A stretch of 64,000 nucleotides of DNA, from contig NZ_BBWQ01000001.1 in NCBI RefSeq assembly GCF_001463885.1, positions 124,001-188,000 on the forward strand, in the 5' to 3' direction. Position numbers and translations under genes: made by a program. A model generated the notes under the pieces. It saw only the letters and a list, made by a program, of their open reading frames with translations, did not search any database and had not been told where the DNA came from. Shown here in pieces: positions 1-8,042 of this stretch (within the stretch, counting starts at the first letter, position 1; each line of letters begins with the position of its first letter). The DNA is from Aureimonas altamirensis (GTDB lineage: Bacteria > Pseudomonadota > Alphaproteobacteria > Rhizobiales > Rhizobiaceae).

Positions 1-834
1 CTCGATGGTGGCGCGGGCCGCGTCGGACTGGGTGCGGGCCGTGCCGCGCAGAACCGCGCGCTCGGGGATGATGTTGTGAGTGTCGCCGGCCAGCAGCGCA
101 CCCACGGTGACGACCGCCGGCAGCATCGGATCCACCTCGCGCGAGACGATGGTCTGGATCTGCAGCACCAGGTGCGCCGCCGCGACGATGGGATCGGCGG
201 TCTGGTGCGGGCTTGCGGCATGGCCGGACCGACCCTGCAGAACGATGTCGAAATCGTCCGACGACCCGTTGGCGACACCATGAACGTAACAGAAGCGTCC
301 AACGGGCACTTCCGGGTAGTTGTGGAAGCCGAGCGCCATGTCCGCGCCGTCCAGCACGCCGTCGCGGATCATCGCCGCCGCTCCGCTGACGGGGGTCTCT
401 TCCGCCGGCTGGAACATCAGCCGGACCGTGCCGGCGAGGCCGGGTGCGATGTCGCGCAGGACGCGCGCCGCGCCAAGCAGCGTCGCCGTATGCAGATCGT
501 GCCCGCAGGCATGCATCTTGCCCGGCACCGAACTGGCGAAGGGCAGCCCGGTTTCTTCGGTGATGGGCAGCGCGTCCATGTCGGCGCGCAGCACCAGCAT
601 TGGGCCCGGCCGTCCGCCGGCGATTTCGGCGACGACGCCGGTCTCACCGACGCCCGTCTGCGGGGCAAGGCCCAGTGCTCGCAACTCGTCCGCCACGATC
701 GCCGCCGTGCGCACCGTGTCAAAACCCGTCTCGGGATGGGCATGCAGATCGCGCCGGATGGCGATCAGCCGCGCCTCGTCTTCCGCTACGATGGCTTCGA
801 TGCGCGATCCGAGATCGTTGACCATGCGGTTCAT
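1..834 (-). CDS. M20-family amidohydrolase (hippurate hydrolase-like), 3' end missing
   Basis: Metal-dependent amidohydrolase of the M20 peptidase family, which removes acyl groups from N-acyl amino acids or related amides. The 278 residues visible start MNRMVNDLGSRIEAIVAEDE and carry the family landmarks: RRDLHAHPE (substrate entry), MLVLRADMDALP, KMHACGHDLHTA (metal ligands Cys and His) and MFQPAEE (catalytic and metal Glu). The HxDxH-like dimerisation part with FHNYPEVPVG follows. The reading frame is still open at base 1, so roughly the last quarter of a usual 380-400 residue protein lies outside the window. The exact substrate cannot be told from sequence. It lies 66 bases downstream of the siderophore-interacting protein on the same strand, but nothing links their functions. 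Confidence 0.9.
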   Translation of the reverse strand, partial: MNRMVNDLGSRIEAIVAEDEARLIAIRRDLHAHPETGFDTVRTAAIVADELRALGLAPQTGVGETGVVAEIAGGRPGPMLVLRADMDALPITEETGLPFASSVPGKMHACGHDLHTATLLGAARVLRDIAPGLAGTVRLMFQPAEETPVSGAAAMIRDGVLDGADMALGFHNYPEVPVGRFCYVHGVANGSSDDFDIVLQGRSGHAASPHQTADPIVAAAHLVLQIQTIVSREVDPMLPAVVTVGALLAGDTHNIIPERAVLRGTARTQSDAARATIE

Positions 835-900
835 GGACGGCTCCTTCCTTCGGACCGCCCTTATAGGCTGCGCGCCGCCCCGCTGGAAGCGGGCAGGCGC

Positions 901-1992
901 TCAGTCTTCACCGCGTGCGCCTTTACGCGCTTCGTCTCCCGCTGCCCCGCGCCGCCAGTAGGCCGCCACGAGATGGCGATCCTTGGCCACTTTCAGATCC
1001 TTCCGGACGCTGCGGCGAATGGCCTTGAAGGCATCGAATTCGCAGCCGGCCCAGATATAGAGATCCTCCGTAATGCCTGCGGCGGCAACGCTGTCCAGCG
1101 CATCCTGAAGCAGCCGGGTCGTGCCCGCCGGGGCGCCGTGGCGGTGCAGATAGCGGATGTCGGCTTTGCAGGATGCGGCGATGGATTGCTCTTCCGCCGG
1201 GCCATCGACCTCGATGAAGGCGGTGGCCGAGGCATCCGGCGCCGCGTTTTCCAGAATGCGGGCCATGGCGGGCAGGGCGGTCTCGTCGCCCAAAAGAAGC
1301 ATGCGCCGCGCCTGGGGCAGGAAGCCGCCGCCCGGCCCGGTCATGCCGACGACATCGCCGGGCATCGCCGTTTCGGCAAAGCTGGCGCCCGGCGTATCGG
1401 CGCCGGGATGCAGCACCATGTCCACCTCGAGCGTGCCGGCGGCAACGTCGATCGAGCGGATGGTGTAGACGCGCAGCACAAGCCTGTCTTCGCCCTGCGG
1501 CCAGACCGGCATGCCGTCCTCTCCCATGATAGGCCAGACGGGTACGCGCCCCTTGGGCGGAAAGACGAGCCGGATATGAAGGCCGCCGGCAGCGAACCGC
1601 CCGATATCCTGCCCCGACAGCGTCAGGCGCTGCATATGCGGCGTGATGCGCCGGCTGGAAACCACCTGCATGACGCGGAAGAACGGCGGCTGCACCCCGC
1701 TGACCCCGTCGCCCTGCCACCGCACGGTCGGGGCAGGCTGCGGCGCGAACTCCAGCACATGGCTGGTCACGCCCATCTTTATGTAGGCAAGGCCGGTTTC
1801 GTCGCGCGATTGCGCGATGGCATGAAGCGCCCCATCCACCACACTCAGCCGGGCTTCGCCGAAGCTGACGACGATGCGCGCCGCCCCATCGGCATAAGTG
1901 ACTTCCCCATGCTCGGAATAATGGTCGCACAAGGCGTCCAGCAGGCGCCGGGATTCGGCCACCTCGATGCGCGACCAGGCCTGCAATATCAT
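901..1992 (-). CDS. Siderophore-interacting flavoprotein with N-terminal DUF2218 domain
   Basis: Cytoplasmic FAD-dependent ferric-siderophore reductase of the SIP/ViuB family, 363 residues. Residues 1 to about 90 form a DUF2218 domain. An FAD-binding SIP domain follows with the RVYTIR flavin motif at 174-179. The C-terminal NAD(P)H part has LLLGDETALPA at 232-242 and LYIWAGCEFDAFKAIRR near the end. The N-terminal DUF2218 fusion is a known architecture. The ATG at 1992 has GGAGG seven bases upstream. It should release iron from imported siderophores. No transporter for these is in the window. The gap to mxaD (64 bases) contains a short palindrome, so it is probably a separate transcription unit from the mxa operon. 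Confidence 0.9.
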   Translation of the reverse strand: MILQAWSRIEVAESRRLLDALCDHYSEHGEVTYADGAARIVVSFGEARLSVVDGALHAIAQSRDETGLAYIKMGVTSHVLEFAPQPAPTVRWQGDGVSGVQPPFFRVMQVVSSRRITPHMQRLTLSGQDIGRFAAGGLHIRLVFPPKGRVPVWPIMGEDGMPVWPQGEDRLVLRVYTIRSIDVAAGTLEVDMVLHPGADTPGASFAETAMPGDVVGMTGPGGGFLPQARRMLLLGDETALPAMARILENAAPDASATAFIEVDGPAEEQSIAASCKADIRYLHRHGAPAGTTRLLQDALDSVAAAGITEDLYIWAGCEFDAFKAIRRSVRKDLKVAKDRHLVAAYWRRGAAGDEARKGARGED

Positions 1993-2025
1993 CGTTCGAC
2001 CTCCGGACCCGATAATGGCTCGAAG

Positions 2026-2053
2026 GGCTATTTAACTAGACAAAAGATGTCAA
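2026..2053 (-). promoter_or_regulatory. Possible promoter/iron-regulator site upstream of the siderophore-interacting gene
   Basis: On the minus strand a perfect TTGACA (2048-2053) is followed after 17 bases by TAGCCC, a poor -10. Overlapping it is a small inverted repeat, TGACA-TCTTT-TGTC, resembling the iron-responsive TGA-N9-TCA boxes of rhizobia with one mismatch at the end. The assignment is tentative. It would make the downstream flavoprotein iron-regulated and independent of mxa. Confidence 0.3.
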
Positions 2054-2056
2054 GTT

Positions 2057-2587
2057 TTAGCCATCGCCCTCGACCTTCCGTTTCAGGCCATCCAGACCGG
2101 TGCGGATGAAGTCGGTCATGGCGCGCACGGCATCCTCGTCGGTCTTGCCTTCGGCCGGATCGTTGTTGGTGTCGGCACGATAGAAGCGGCCGAGCCAGGT
2201 GACCTTCGTCGCCTGACCATCCGGCTCCAGCTTCATCTCGGCGGTATAGGAGCTGACCGGCAGGGCGTCGGTTTCGCCCTGCAGGCGGTAGCGATACCGC
2301 ATGGAATCCGGGCGGTGCGCATCCAGCCCTTCCGTAACCGTGCCGGACGGCAATGTCAGCGTGCGGTGCGATCCCCGCTCGTTGCCGTTGGAGACGGTGG
2401 CGCTGCCGACGGCCGGGTTCCAGTCTGCAATGGAGCCGAAATCGCCCATCACCGCCCAGACTTTTTCGGGTGGTGCGTCGATGACGACAGTCTCGTCCAC
2501 TTTCTGTGGTGTCGGCCCATGGGCCATGGCGGGCGCGGCCATGACGGCGAACGCCAGAATGGCGGGAATGAGGATCGTTCGTATCAT
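2057..2587 (-). CDS. mxaD: MxaD-like SRPBCC protein of methanol oxidation
   Basis: Periplasmic protein of 176 residues, last gene of the mxa operon. The signal peptide is residues 1 to about 22 (AILAFAVMAAPAMA then HGPTPQ). The rest is a START/SRPBCC fold, recognisable from VDETVVIDAPPEKVWAVMGDFGSIADWNPAV and the GSHRTLTLPSG strand region. In Methylobacterium, MxaD assists electron transfer between methanol dehydrogenase and cytochrome cL. That role is taken from the family, not shown here. Its start overlaps the mxaL stop by one base (TGATG), so it is translationally coupled. No mxaE, mxaH or mxaB gene follows it. Confidence 0.88.
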   Translation of the reverse strand: MIRTILIPAILAFAVMAAPAMAHGPTPQKVDETVVIDAPPEKVWAVMGDFGSIADWNPAVGSATVSNGNERGSHRTLTLPSGTVTEGLDAHRPDSMRYRYRLQGETDALPVSSYTAEMKLEPDGQATKVTWLGRFYRADTNNDPAEGKTDEDAVRAMTDFIRTGLDGLKRKVEGDG

Positions 2588-3504
2588 CAGGCTCTCCGAT
2601 TGACGAGCAGGGTTGAAACGAGGGCGGCCAGCGACGCGATGGCGAAGAAGGGCGACAGGTCGCGGCGGCCGGCCAGCGGAATGGCGCGCGTGTCGGCCAT
2701 CAGGCGCGCGGACAGCGACGGATCGTCGAGCCGCGCAAAACCGAGGCCCGCTTCGGAGGCCATGGCCTCCAGATAGGGGGCGCGCAGCGCCGACAGATGT
2801 TCCGACCCGCTGAGGTCGGCTTCGCCATAGGGGTTGTTGCGGGGATGAAAGCCGGGTTCGGCCGAGGCGGTGGGCGAGGGCGCCCCGATGCGCGCGCCAT
2901 GCACCATGTCTTCCATGCGATAGAAGCCGATTTCGCGTCCGCGCTCGTCATGGCGGGGGATGGGAGAGGGCCTGTCCGCACCGACGCCGACGATGAGCCC
3001 GCCGACATCCCCTTCGTTCCGCATGGGCCGGCGGCCGCCATGGGGCAGGGGCGGCGCCTCGTGCCCGTCGGTCAGGAATACGAGGTCGGCGTCGTCGGCC
3101 GCCGCGAAGCGCAGCGCGCTGTTGACGCCGGAGGATATCCGGCTGTCTCCGTCCCACCCCATCCGCCAATCGAGCTTTTCCACCGTTTCGGCAAGCGGCG
3201 TGTAGTTGGCACAGACCTCCACCGGCCGGAAGAAGGTGAAGCTCTGGCGCTCGGCAAACACGGCCAGCCCGGCGCGGGAGCCGCAGGGCAGGCCGCGAAT
3301 GAGGGCGGGCAACCGGCGACGCACCGCTTCGAGCCGGCTGTGCGGCGCCTGCGGTGGGCCATAATCCCGAACGTTCATGCTGCCGGTGATGTCGACCGTG
3401 AAGAGGATATTGCGCACCGACGTCTGCGCCGGCATGGACGGCGTGGTTGCGGCAATCGCGGCCAGCCCGGCCCCCAGCGCCAGTATTGCCAGGCCGGCCT
3501 TCAT
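2587..3504 (-). CDS. mxaL: MxaL, VWA-domain protein for methanol dehydrogenase calcium insertion
   Basis: Membrane-anchored von Willebrand A protein. An N-terminal hydrophobic segment or signal (residues 4-19) is followed by a VWA domain with metal-site motif VDITGS (Asp38, Thr40, Ser42) and VFLTDGHE. A C-terminal helix lies near SPFFAIASLAALVSTLLV. With MxaA and MxaK it is needed for calcium insertion into methanol dehydrogenase in Methylobacterium (family knowledge). I chose the ATG at 3504 because it forms an ATGA overlap with the mxaK stop, the coupling pattern used along this operon. An upstream in-frame ATG at 3540 would add 12 residues inside mxaK. Confidence 0.88.
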   Translation of the reverse strand: MKAGLAILALGAGLAAIAATTPSMPAQTSVRNILFTVDITGSMNVRDYGPPQAPHSRLEAVRRRLPALIRGLPCGSRAGLAVFAERQSFTFFRPVEVCANYTPLAETVEKLDWRMGWDGDSRISSGVNSALRFAAADDADLVFLTDGHEAPPLPHGGRRPMRNEGDVGGLIVGVGADRPSPIPRHDERGREIGFYRMEDMVHGARIGAPSPTASAEPGFHPRNNPYGEADLSGSEHLSALRAPYLEAMASEAGLGFARLDDPSLSARLMADTRAIPLAGRRDLSPFFAIASLAALVSTLLVNRRA

Positions 3505-4073
3505 GGCAGGCCACGCGGCAGGCCGGGCAGGTCTGTCCATATGTTGCGGGGGCGGGTGCCGTCTTCCTCTTCATCCGGCGCGGCACGGGGAAAGGCGCGG
3601 ACCAGACGGCTGGCCAGATCGAGATTCCACTTGGCGTCGAAATCCGCCGGATTCAGGCGCAGGGCGCGGCGATAATCTTCCTGCGCCACGCGCACCACCG
3701 GGATGGCAGCGTCGATGCGATTGTCCTCCACCATCGTGAAGGCCTGCCGCAACCGGCCATTGCCGAGATTGTAGGCGTGCGCCGCCGCAAGGCCGGCATT
3801 GCCGGCCATGGCAAGGGCCGGCGACAGGGCTTCCGCCTCGTCCGGGCGGCCTTGCCGCAGGAGTTGGCGAGACTGCGCGAACAGCACTTCGGCCCGCTGG
3901 CTGCCTGTCTCCACCGGCATGCCGGAGCCGAGGGCGGCGATGGCGCGGTTGTCGCGCCGCTCTTCCATCAATTGCAGGCTGGCCCAGACGGCGATGGCGA
4001 GGCTCGCAAAAAGCGCGGCGATGAGCACCCCGGTTGCGATCCGGTCGCGGAGCCGATGCGAAAGCCGGGTCAT
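3501..4073 (-). CDS. mxaK: MxaK, methanol dehydrogenase maturation protein
   Basis: 190-residue protein with one transmembrane helix (about 13-35, GVLIAALFASLAIAVWASL) and a predicted periplasmic helical, TPR-like domain containing AHAYNLGNGRLRQAF and YRRALRLNPADFDAKWNLDLA. Known mxaK products work with MxaA and MxaL in calcium insertion. It starts by ATGA overlap with mxaC and ends by ATGA overlap with mxaL. Identity rests on synteny as well as the TPR-like segment, since the family is poorly conserved. Confidence 0.85.
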   Translation of the reverse strand: MTRLSHRLRDRIATGVLIAALFASLAIAVWASLQLMEERRDNRAIAALGSGMPVETGSQRAEVLFAQSRQLLRQGRPDEAEALSPALAMAGNAGLAAAHAYNLGNGRLRQAFTMVEDNRIDAAIPVVRVAQEDYRRALRLNPADFDAKWNLDLASRLVRAFPRAAPDEEEDGTRPRNIWTDLPGLPRGLP

Positions 4074-5098
4074 GCCACCTCCCTGGCCGGGAAAGGCGGC
4101 AGTGGCCGGCCCGGAAAGGGCGAGCGTTCGACCGCCTTGGCCAGAGCCAGAAGGGCAAGCGATAGCGCCGCAATGCCATAGGCGAATGGCGCCAGGCTTT
4201 TCTGCGGGATGGTCGCCAGATAGGTCAGCGGCCGGGCTTCCAGGCGGTCGATTTCGGCGATGGCCGCCGCGACGGCATCGGGGTTTTCGGCCTCGAAGGC
4301 GCGATAGGGCACGCCCAGCCGCTGCAAGAACAGGTTGAGATGGCGCTCCGGCCGCACCTGCGGCGTGTCCATCTCTCCTCTTGCGGGCGGCTCGAATATC
4401 CCCTTGGAGCCCTGGGTCCGCAGGAAGAGCCAGTACAGGTTGACCGGCTGGCGGGCGACCATGTCCGTCAACTCTTCCTGCACGTCGCGGCTGATGACCC
4501 CGGCCCCGTCGGATACCAGCACCACGGCGCGCGATGCCGTGGCCGGCTCGTCCTCGAACAGTGACAGCGCCATGGCAAGGCCCCGGCCGACATTGGTCTG
4601 CGTGAGGCCGGGCTCGTCCATGGCGGCGATTGCGGCGTGCACCGCATCCATCCGGTCGGTCAGCGGCACGGCCAGCATCGGCGCGGTCGAAAAGGCCACG
4701 ACGCCGACCTTATCCTGCGCGCGCCCGCCAACGAACTCGCTCAACAGGCGCTTGGCCGCCGTCGCCTTGGATTCTTCCGCGCCGTCCGGCCGGCGGTTGG
4801 CGAAGGTATTGTCCATGGAACTGGACCGGTCCAGCAGCAGCACCAGATGCGCACCGAGCCCTGTTCTCGTCTCCTGCATGTCCGTTCGCTTCAGCCCGGC
4901 GAGGCCGAGAAGCAGCGCGGCGATGGCCAGCGCCGCGACGACGCGCAGCGCCGCCGCGACAATACGGGACAGGATATCGGCCGGCACCATGGCCGCCTGC
5001 GGCACGGACACGGCGTGCAGCAGCGGCAGGAGAAAAGGCAGCAGCATCAACGGCAGCGCCAGAAGAACCTCGGGACGGTCGAAGGACAGGGGGATCAT
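4070..5098 (-). CDS. mxaC: MxaC, VWA-domain membrane protein
   Basis: 342 residues. Two N-terminal membrane helices (about 9-30 and 46-69) are followed by a VWA domain with the complete MIDAS motif LLLDRSSSMD (Asp90, Ser92, Ser94), VVAFSTAPML, the threonine site TQTNVGRGLAMAL and VVLVSDGAG. A final helix lies near residues 305-325 (FAYGIAALSLALLALA). This is the BatA/BatB-like architecture of MxaC. The start at 5098 overlaps the mxaA stop as ATGA. A longer in-frame extension upstream overlaps mxaA and reads as an antisense-like composition, so it was not used. Confidence 0.88.
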   Translation of the reverse strand: MIPLSFDRPEVLLALPLMLLPFLLPLLHAVSVPQAAMVPADILSRIVAAALRVVAALAIAALLLGLAGLKRTDMQETRTGLGAHLVLLLDRSSSMDNTFANRRPDGAEESKATAAKRLLSEFVGGRAQDKVGVVAFSTAPMLAVPLTDRMDAVHAAIAAMDEPGLTQTNVGRGLAMALSLFEDEPATASRAVVLVSDGAGVISRDVQEELTDMVARQPVNLYWLFLRTQGSKGIFEPPARGEMDTPQVRPERHLNLFLQRLGVPYRAFEAENPDAVAAAIAEIDRLEARPLTYLATIPQKSLAPFAYGIAALSLALLALAKAVERSPFPGRPLPPFPAREVA

Positions 5099-6000
5099 GG
5101 CGCGCGCTCCAGCGCGGACAGGCGCCGGGCCAGGGCGGGCAGCTCTTCCAGCGGCAGCAGCCGGGCCGCCTCTATGGGCCGTTCGGAAAAGTGGAACAAG
5201 CGGGACGCCGCAAAGAACCGCTCGAGGTCGGCGCGCCCTTCCCCGTACCGGGGCGAATGCGCGGCCAACGCCTCGAGGTCGTCCGCGAACAGGCGGCGTC
5301 CATGGGTGGCATCCAGCGCCCGATGCAGCACCGCAAGGGACTGGGCATAGGCTTGCGGCCTGCCGGACAAAGCGCGCAGATGGCGTGCCGCACGGTGCAG
5401 CGGGCGCTGCCTGCGCTGCGCGAAGGGGCCGATGCCGCGATATCGCAGCAGCGCCAGCAGCGTGACCGCGAAGAAGGCCCACGCACCGGCGACCTGCCAC
5501 TGGCGCGGACGCGTGTCGATGGCATTGGACAGGATGTCCGGCTGCATGGCCTCGGGCCGGGAACGCTGCATGATCGGGCGCAGCGGCGACATCACGAAGG
5601 TGAAGGAGGGCAGCGCCGCCTCGACCGGAGCGCCATCGCCCTCGTCGGCAAGGAAGCGCAGCCGTTGCGGCGGCAAGACCCGCTCGGACGGTTCGAGGGG
5701 CACGTAGAATGTCTGATACCGAATATCGACCGTCACGATGCCGTCCGCATCGGTGACATTCATCGCGACGAGGTCCAGCCAGTAATCGAGCGCGCCCACC
5801 TGCGGCAGCGACGCGCCATCCAGTTCGTATCCCGGTGGCGGTACGATGATTGCGCGGTAGTCGAGCGTGTCGCCGACGAAATAGCCGAAGGCGCGGGGCA
5901 GGCGCGTCTCGACCGTCGGGGTAGCCTCCTGCCCGTAGGCCGCGCCGTACGCCGTTGCAAGCAGTACCGCCAGAACGGCGGCCAGCAAATGCCGGGTCAT
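5095..6000 (-). CDS. mxaA: MxaA, methanol dehydrogenase maturation protein
   Basis: 301 residues with a signal peptide (1 to about 23, ending AAYG-QEA), a periplasmic domain that includes GYFVGDTLDYRAII and PLEPSERVLPPQRLRF, one transmembrane helix (about 170-186) and a cytoplasmic tail. MxaA is required for calcium insertion into the enzyme in Methylobacterium. Here the role is inferred from position between mxaS and mxaC and from the matching topology. ATGA overlaps join it to both neighbours. Confidence 0.86.
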   Translation of the reverse strand: MTRHLLAAVLAVLLATAYGAAYGQEATPTVETRLPRAFGYFVGDTLDYRAIIVPPPGYELDGASLPQVGALDYWLDLVAMNVTDADGIVTVDIRYQTFYVPLEPSERVLPPQRLRFLADEGDGAPVEAALPSFTFVMSPLRPIMQRSRPEAMQPDILSNAIDTRPRQWQVAGAWAFFAVTLLALLRYRGIGPFAQRRQRPLHRAARHLRALSGRPQAYAQSLAVLHRALDATHGRRLFADDLEALAAHSPRYGEGRADLERFFAASRLFHFSERPIEAARLLPLEELPALARRLSALERAP

Positions 6001-6896
6001 GGCGCCGCCCCCTGGACTAGCAGCGCTTCCAGCAGGCGCTCCACGTCGATCTGGTCGCGGATGATGACGGGCGACACGCCATGCGCCGAGAATACGTGTC
6101 TGTGGCCGCGCGCATGCGCTTCGGCCGCCCGGTGCCAGCGCGCGGCCAGTGTGGGGCGCATAAGCACGGTGGAGCGCCGGCCGGTTTCCGCATCGCGCAG
6201 TTGCGCCAGCCCGAAACGGGGCGGCGGTGCGTCGAGAAGGCTGTCGGCCAGCAAGAAGGGCCGCAGGTCGCGACGCGAAAGCGCGCCGGCCAGGCTGTCG
6301 GTCATGGCCGGCGGAAAGGCGAAATCGGAGATCAGGAACACGATGCCCGGCCGTGTCGGCAGCGTCGCGATGCCTGCCAGAAGGCCGTCCAACCGATGGC
6401 CCGCCGGCGTCATCCCGCCCAGCGCGCTCAGCACCTCCCCGGCAAAGGAGCGCCGCCTGTTCAAGGCAAGGTGCAGCGGTGCGCCGTCGCTGCCCGCCGT
6501 CAGCGAAACGCGGTCGCCGGAGCGGCGCGCCATATGGGCAAGGCCGGCGGCCAGATGGGTGGCTACCTGCCATCGGTCGACGCGGCCGATGGCGGCCATG
6601 GAGGCGGAGCTGTCGACGATGACATGGACATCGCTTTCGGCCAGCATGCGATCGCGGCGCACGAGAAGCGTTCCGAACGGATCGCGCAGCGAGGCGCGAA
6701 GGTCTATGCGGCGTGGATCGGGCCGCTCGGTCAGGGGTACATGAACATCGAAAAGGCCCTGTGTTCCGGGCAGGCGGCCTTTGTGACCGCCGGGGCGAAG
6801 GCCGCGTGCCGGAAGCCGCAGGCGATAGGCGAGTTCGGCGAAACGCTCGACCCCGTCCGGCAGGAGGCCGTCGGAAACAGGCCCGGCGCCGTTCAT
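5997..6896 (-). CDS. mxaS: MxaS, DUF58-family protein
   Basis: 299-residue soluble protein of the DUF58 family that pairs with MoxR ATPases. Visible landmarks are FAELAYRLRLPARGLRPGGHKGR at the N terminus, the family segment GLFDVHVPLTERPDPRRIDLRAS and a VWA-like MIDAS motif VIVDSSASM (Asp95, Ser97, Ser99), then IVFLISDFAFP. It starts at an ATGA overlap with mxaR. The MoxR-DUF58-VWA trio is thought to act as a chaperone/metal-insertion module. That function for MxaS is inference from family. Confidence 0.88.
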   Translation of the reverse strand: MNGAGPVSDGLLPDGVERFAELAYRLRLPARGLRPGGHKGRLPGTQGLFDVHVPLTERPDPRRIDLRASLRDPFGTLLVRRDRMLAESDVHVIVDSSASMAAIGRVDRWQVATHLAAGLAHMARRSGDRVSLTAGSDGAPLHLALNRRRSFAGEVLSALGGMTPAGHRLDGLLAGIATLPTRPGIVFLISDFAFPPAMTDSLAGALSRRDLRPFLLADSLLDAPPPRFGLAQLRDAETGRRSTVLMRPTLAARWHRAAEAHARGHRHVFSAHGVSPVIIRDQIDVERLLEALLVQGAAP

Positions 6897-7927
6897 GCGG
6901 GGGCGGCCACCTGGCCGAACAGCGCGTCGATCAGCGCCGGCACGATCGTATCGCGCCGGATTTCGTACATCGGCGCCAGGAAGATGCGGTGGCCCATGAC
7001 GCAGGGGAATACGGCGCGAATGTCTTCCGGCACCAGCGCGTCCCGCCCCTCCAGAAAGGCGTTCACGCGTGCCGCCCGCACCAGCGCCGAAACGCCGCGC
7101 GGGCTGACGCCTCCATCCACCAGCCGCTCCATGTCGACGCCGGGTACGGCCAGGCCGTGCCGCGCCGGATGCCGGACGGCATCCCACAGGGAGACGACAT
7201 AATCTTCCACGGCGCGGCTGCTGCGCACATGCGCCTGGATCGTTTCGGCCCGCCGGTTGAGGTCGCGGTAGGGCAGGATGCCCGGCCTTATCTCACCGAT
7301 CAGCGTATCGGCATCGTGGTAGCGGGTGTCGAATGCGAGGGCGCGTCGCAACTCGCGATCTTCCGGGGCCTCCACCGGAATTTCCATGAAGAAGCGGTCG
7401 CGGGCGGCGGCCGGCAGTTCGAACGTCTCGTCGCGCTCCACCTTGTTGCGGTCGGCGAAAACCTGCAGGTGCGGAAAGGCGAACTCGCGTTGGAAGGCGG
7501 TGGTGCTGCGCTCTGCCATCAGGCGCAGCAACAGCGAGTGGACCTGTGGCCGCGCGCGGTTGATCTCGTTGAAGAAGAAGACCGCAAGGTCTTCCCCTCG
7601 CGCCAGCAGAGGGCCGGGCTCCATGCGGGGGCGGCCATCCTCCCCCACGAAGGCGCTGTAGAGCATGTCGCCGGGCATCAGGTCTATCGTGCCCTCGATG
7701 CGCTGGTACGGTCCGCCGAGCGCGCGGGCGACGGCGCGCAGAAGGGTCGTCTTGCCGACGCCGACATCGCCCTCGAGCAGCACGTGGCCGCGCGCCAGTA
7801 TGGCGATCGTCATCATGCGAATGGCCGCGTCCTGCCCGATGACGACCGTCGCAAGCGCCCGCTGGAATTCCATGGCCTCGTCGCGGATGACGAGCGGCGT
7901 CGCATCCGGCCTCATCGCAATCTGCAT
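6893..7927 (-). CDS. mxaR: MxaR, MoxR-type AAA+ ATPase
   Basis: 344-residue AAA+ ATPase, the founding type of the MoxR family. Walker A is GDVGVGKT (53-60), Walker B lies in AVFFFNEINRARPQ, and the MoxR helix VEDYVVSLWDAVRHP follows sensor regions. It probably drives maturation of methanol dehydrogenase together with MxaS and the VWA proteins. It is the first gene after the nested stem-loop that ends the structural part of the operon, and its stop overlaps the mxaS start. The start is set at 7927. An ATG four codons downstream is a possible alternative. Confidence 0.9.
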   Translation of the reverse strand: MQIAMRPDATPLVIRDEAMEFQRALATVVIGQDAAIRMMTIAILARGHVLLEGDVGVGKTTLLRAVARALGGPYQRIEGTIDLMPGDMLYSAFVGEDGRPRMEPGPLLARGEDLAVFFFNEINRARPQVHSLLLRLMAERSTTAFQREFAFPHLQVFADRNKVERDETFELPAAARDRFFMEIPVEAPEDRELRRALAFDTRYHDADTLIGEIRPGILPYRDLNRRAETIQAHVRSSRAVEDYVVSLWDAVRHPARHGLAVPGVDMERLVDGGVSPRGVSALVRAARVNAFLEGRDALVPEDIRAVFPCVMGHRIFLAPMYEIRRDTIVPALIDALFGQVAAPA

Positions 7928-7970
7928 GTCCCGACCGTTCGAAATCGCATGGCTACAAGGCTTGGCTACA

Positions 7971-8029
7971 AGGGCGCCGCGGGGCCGGTCCGGGCCGTGC
8001 TGCCCCCGGACCTCGCCACGCGGCGCCCT
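7971..8029 (-). repeat. Nested stem-loop between mxaI and mxaR
   Basis: The outer perfect 11-bp arms are 7971-7981 (AGGGCGCCGCG) and 8019-8029 (its reverse complement). Inside them an 8-bp stem is formed by 7987-7994 (GGTCCGGG) and 8005-8012. It begins 13 bases past the mxaI stop on the transcript. There is no T-run, so it looks like an mRNA-stabilising or attenuating structure rather than a clean terminator. Confidence 0.75.
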
Positions 8030-8042
8030 GCCGGACGGCGGC

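Noticed and set aside
76-2109. 677-codon open frame on the plus strand
   Set aside because: It is antisense to the M20 hydrolase, the siderophore-interacting gene and mxaD. Its composition is Arg/His/Gly-rich with no domain. Long antisense frames are expected in high-GC DNA.
7951-7974. Direct repeat GGCTACAAGG as a mobile-element footprint
   Set aside because: There are two ten-base copies only 14 bases apart in the mxaI-mxaR spacer, with no inserted sequence. More likely a small duplication.
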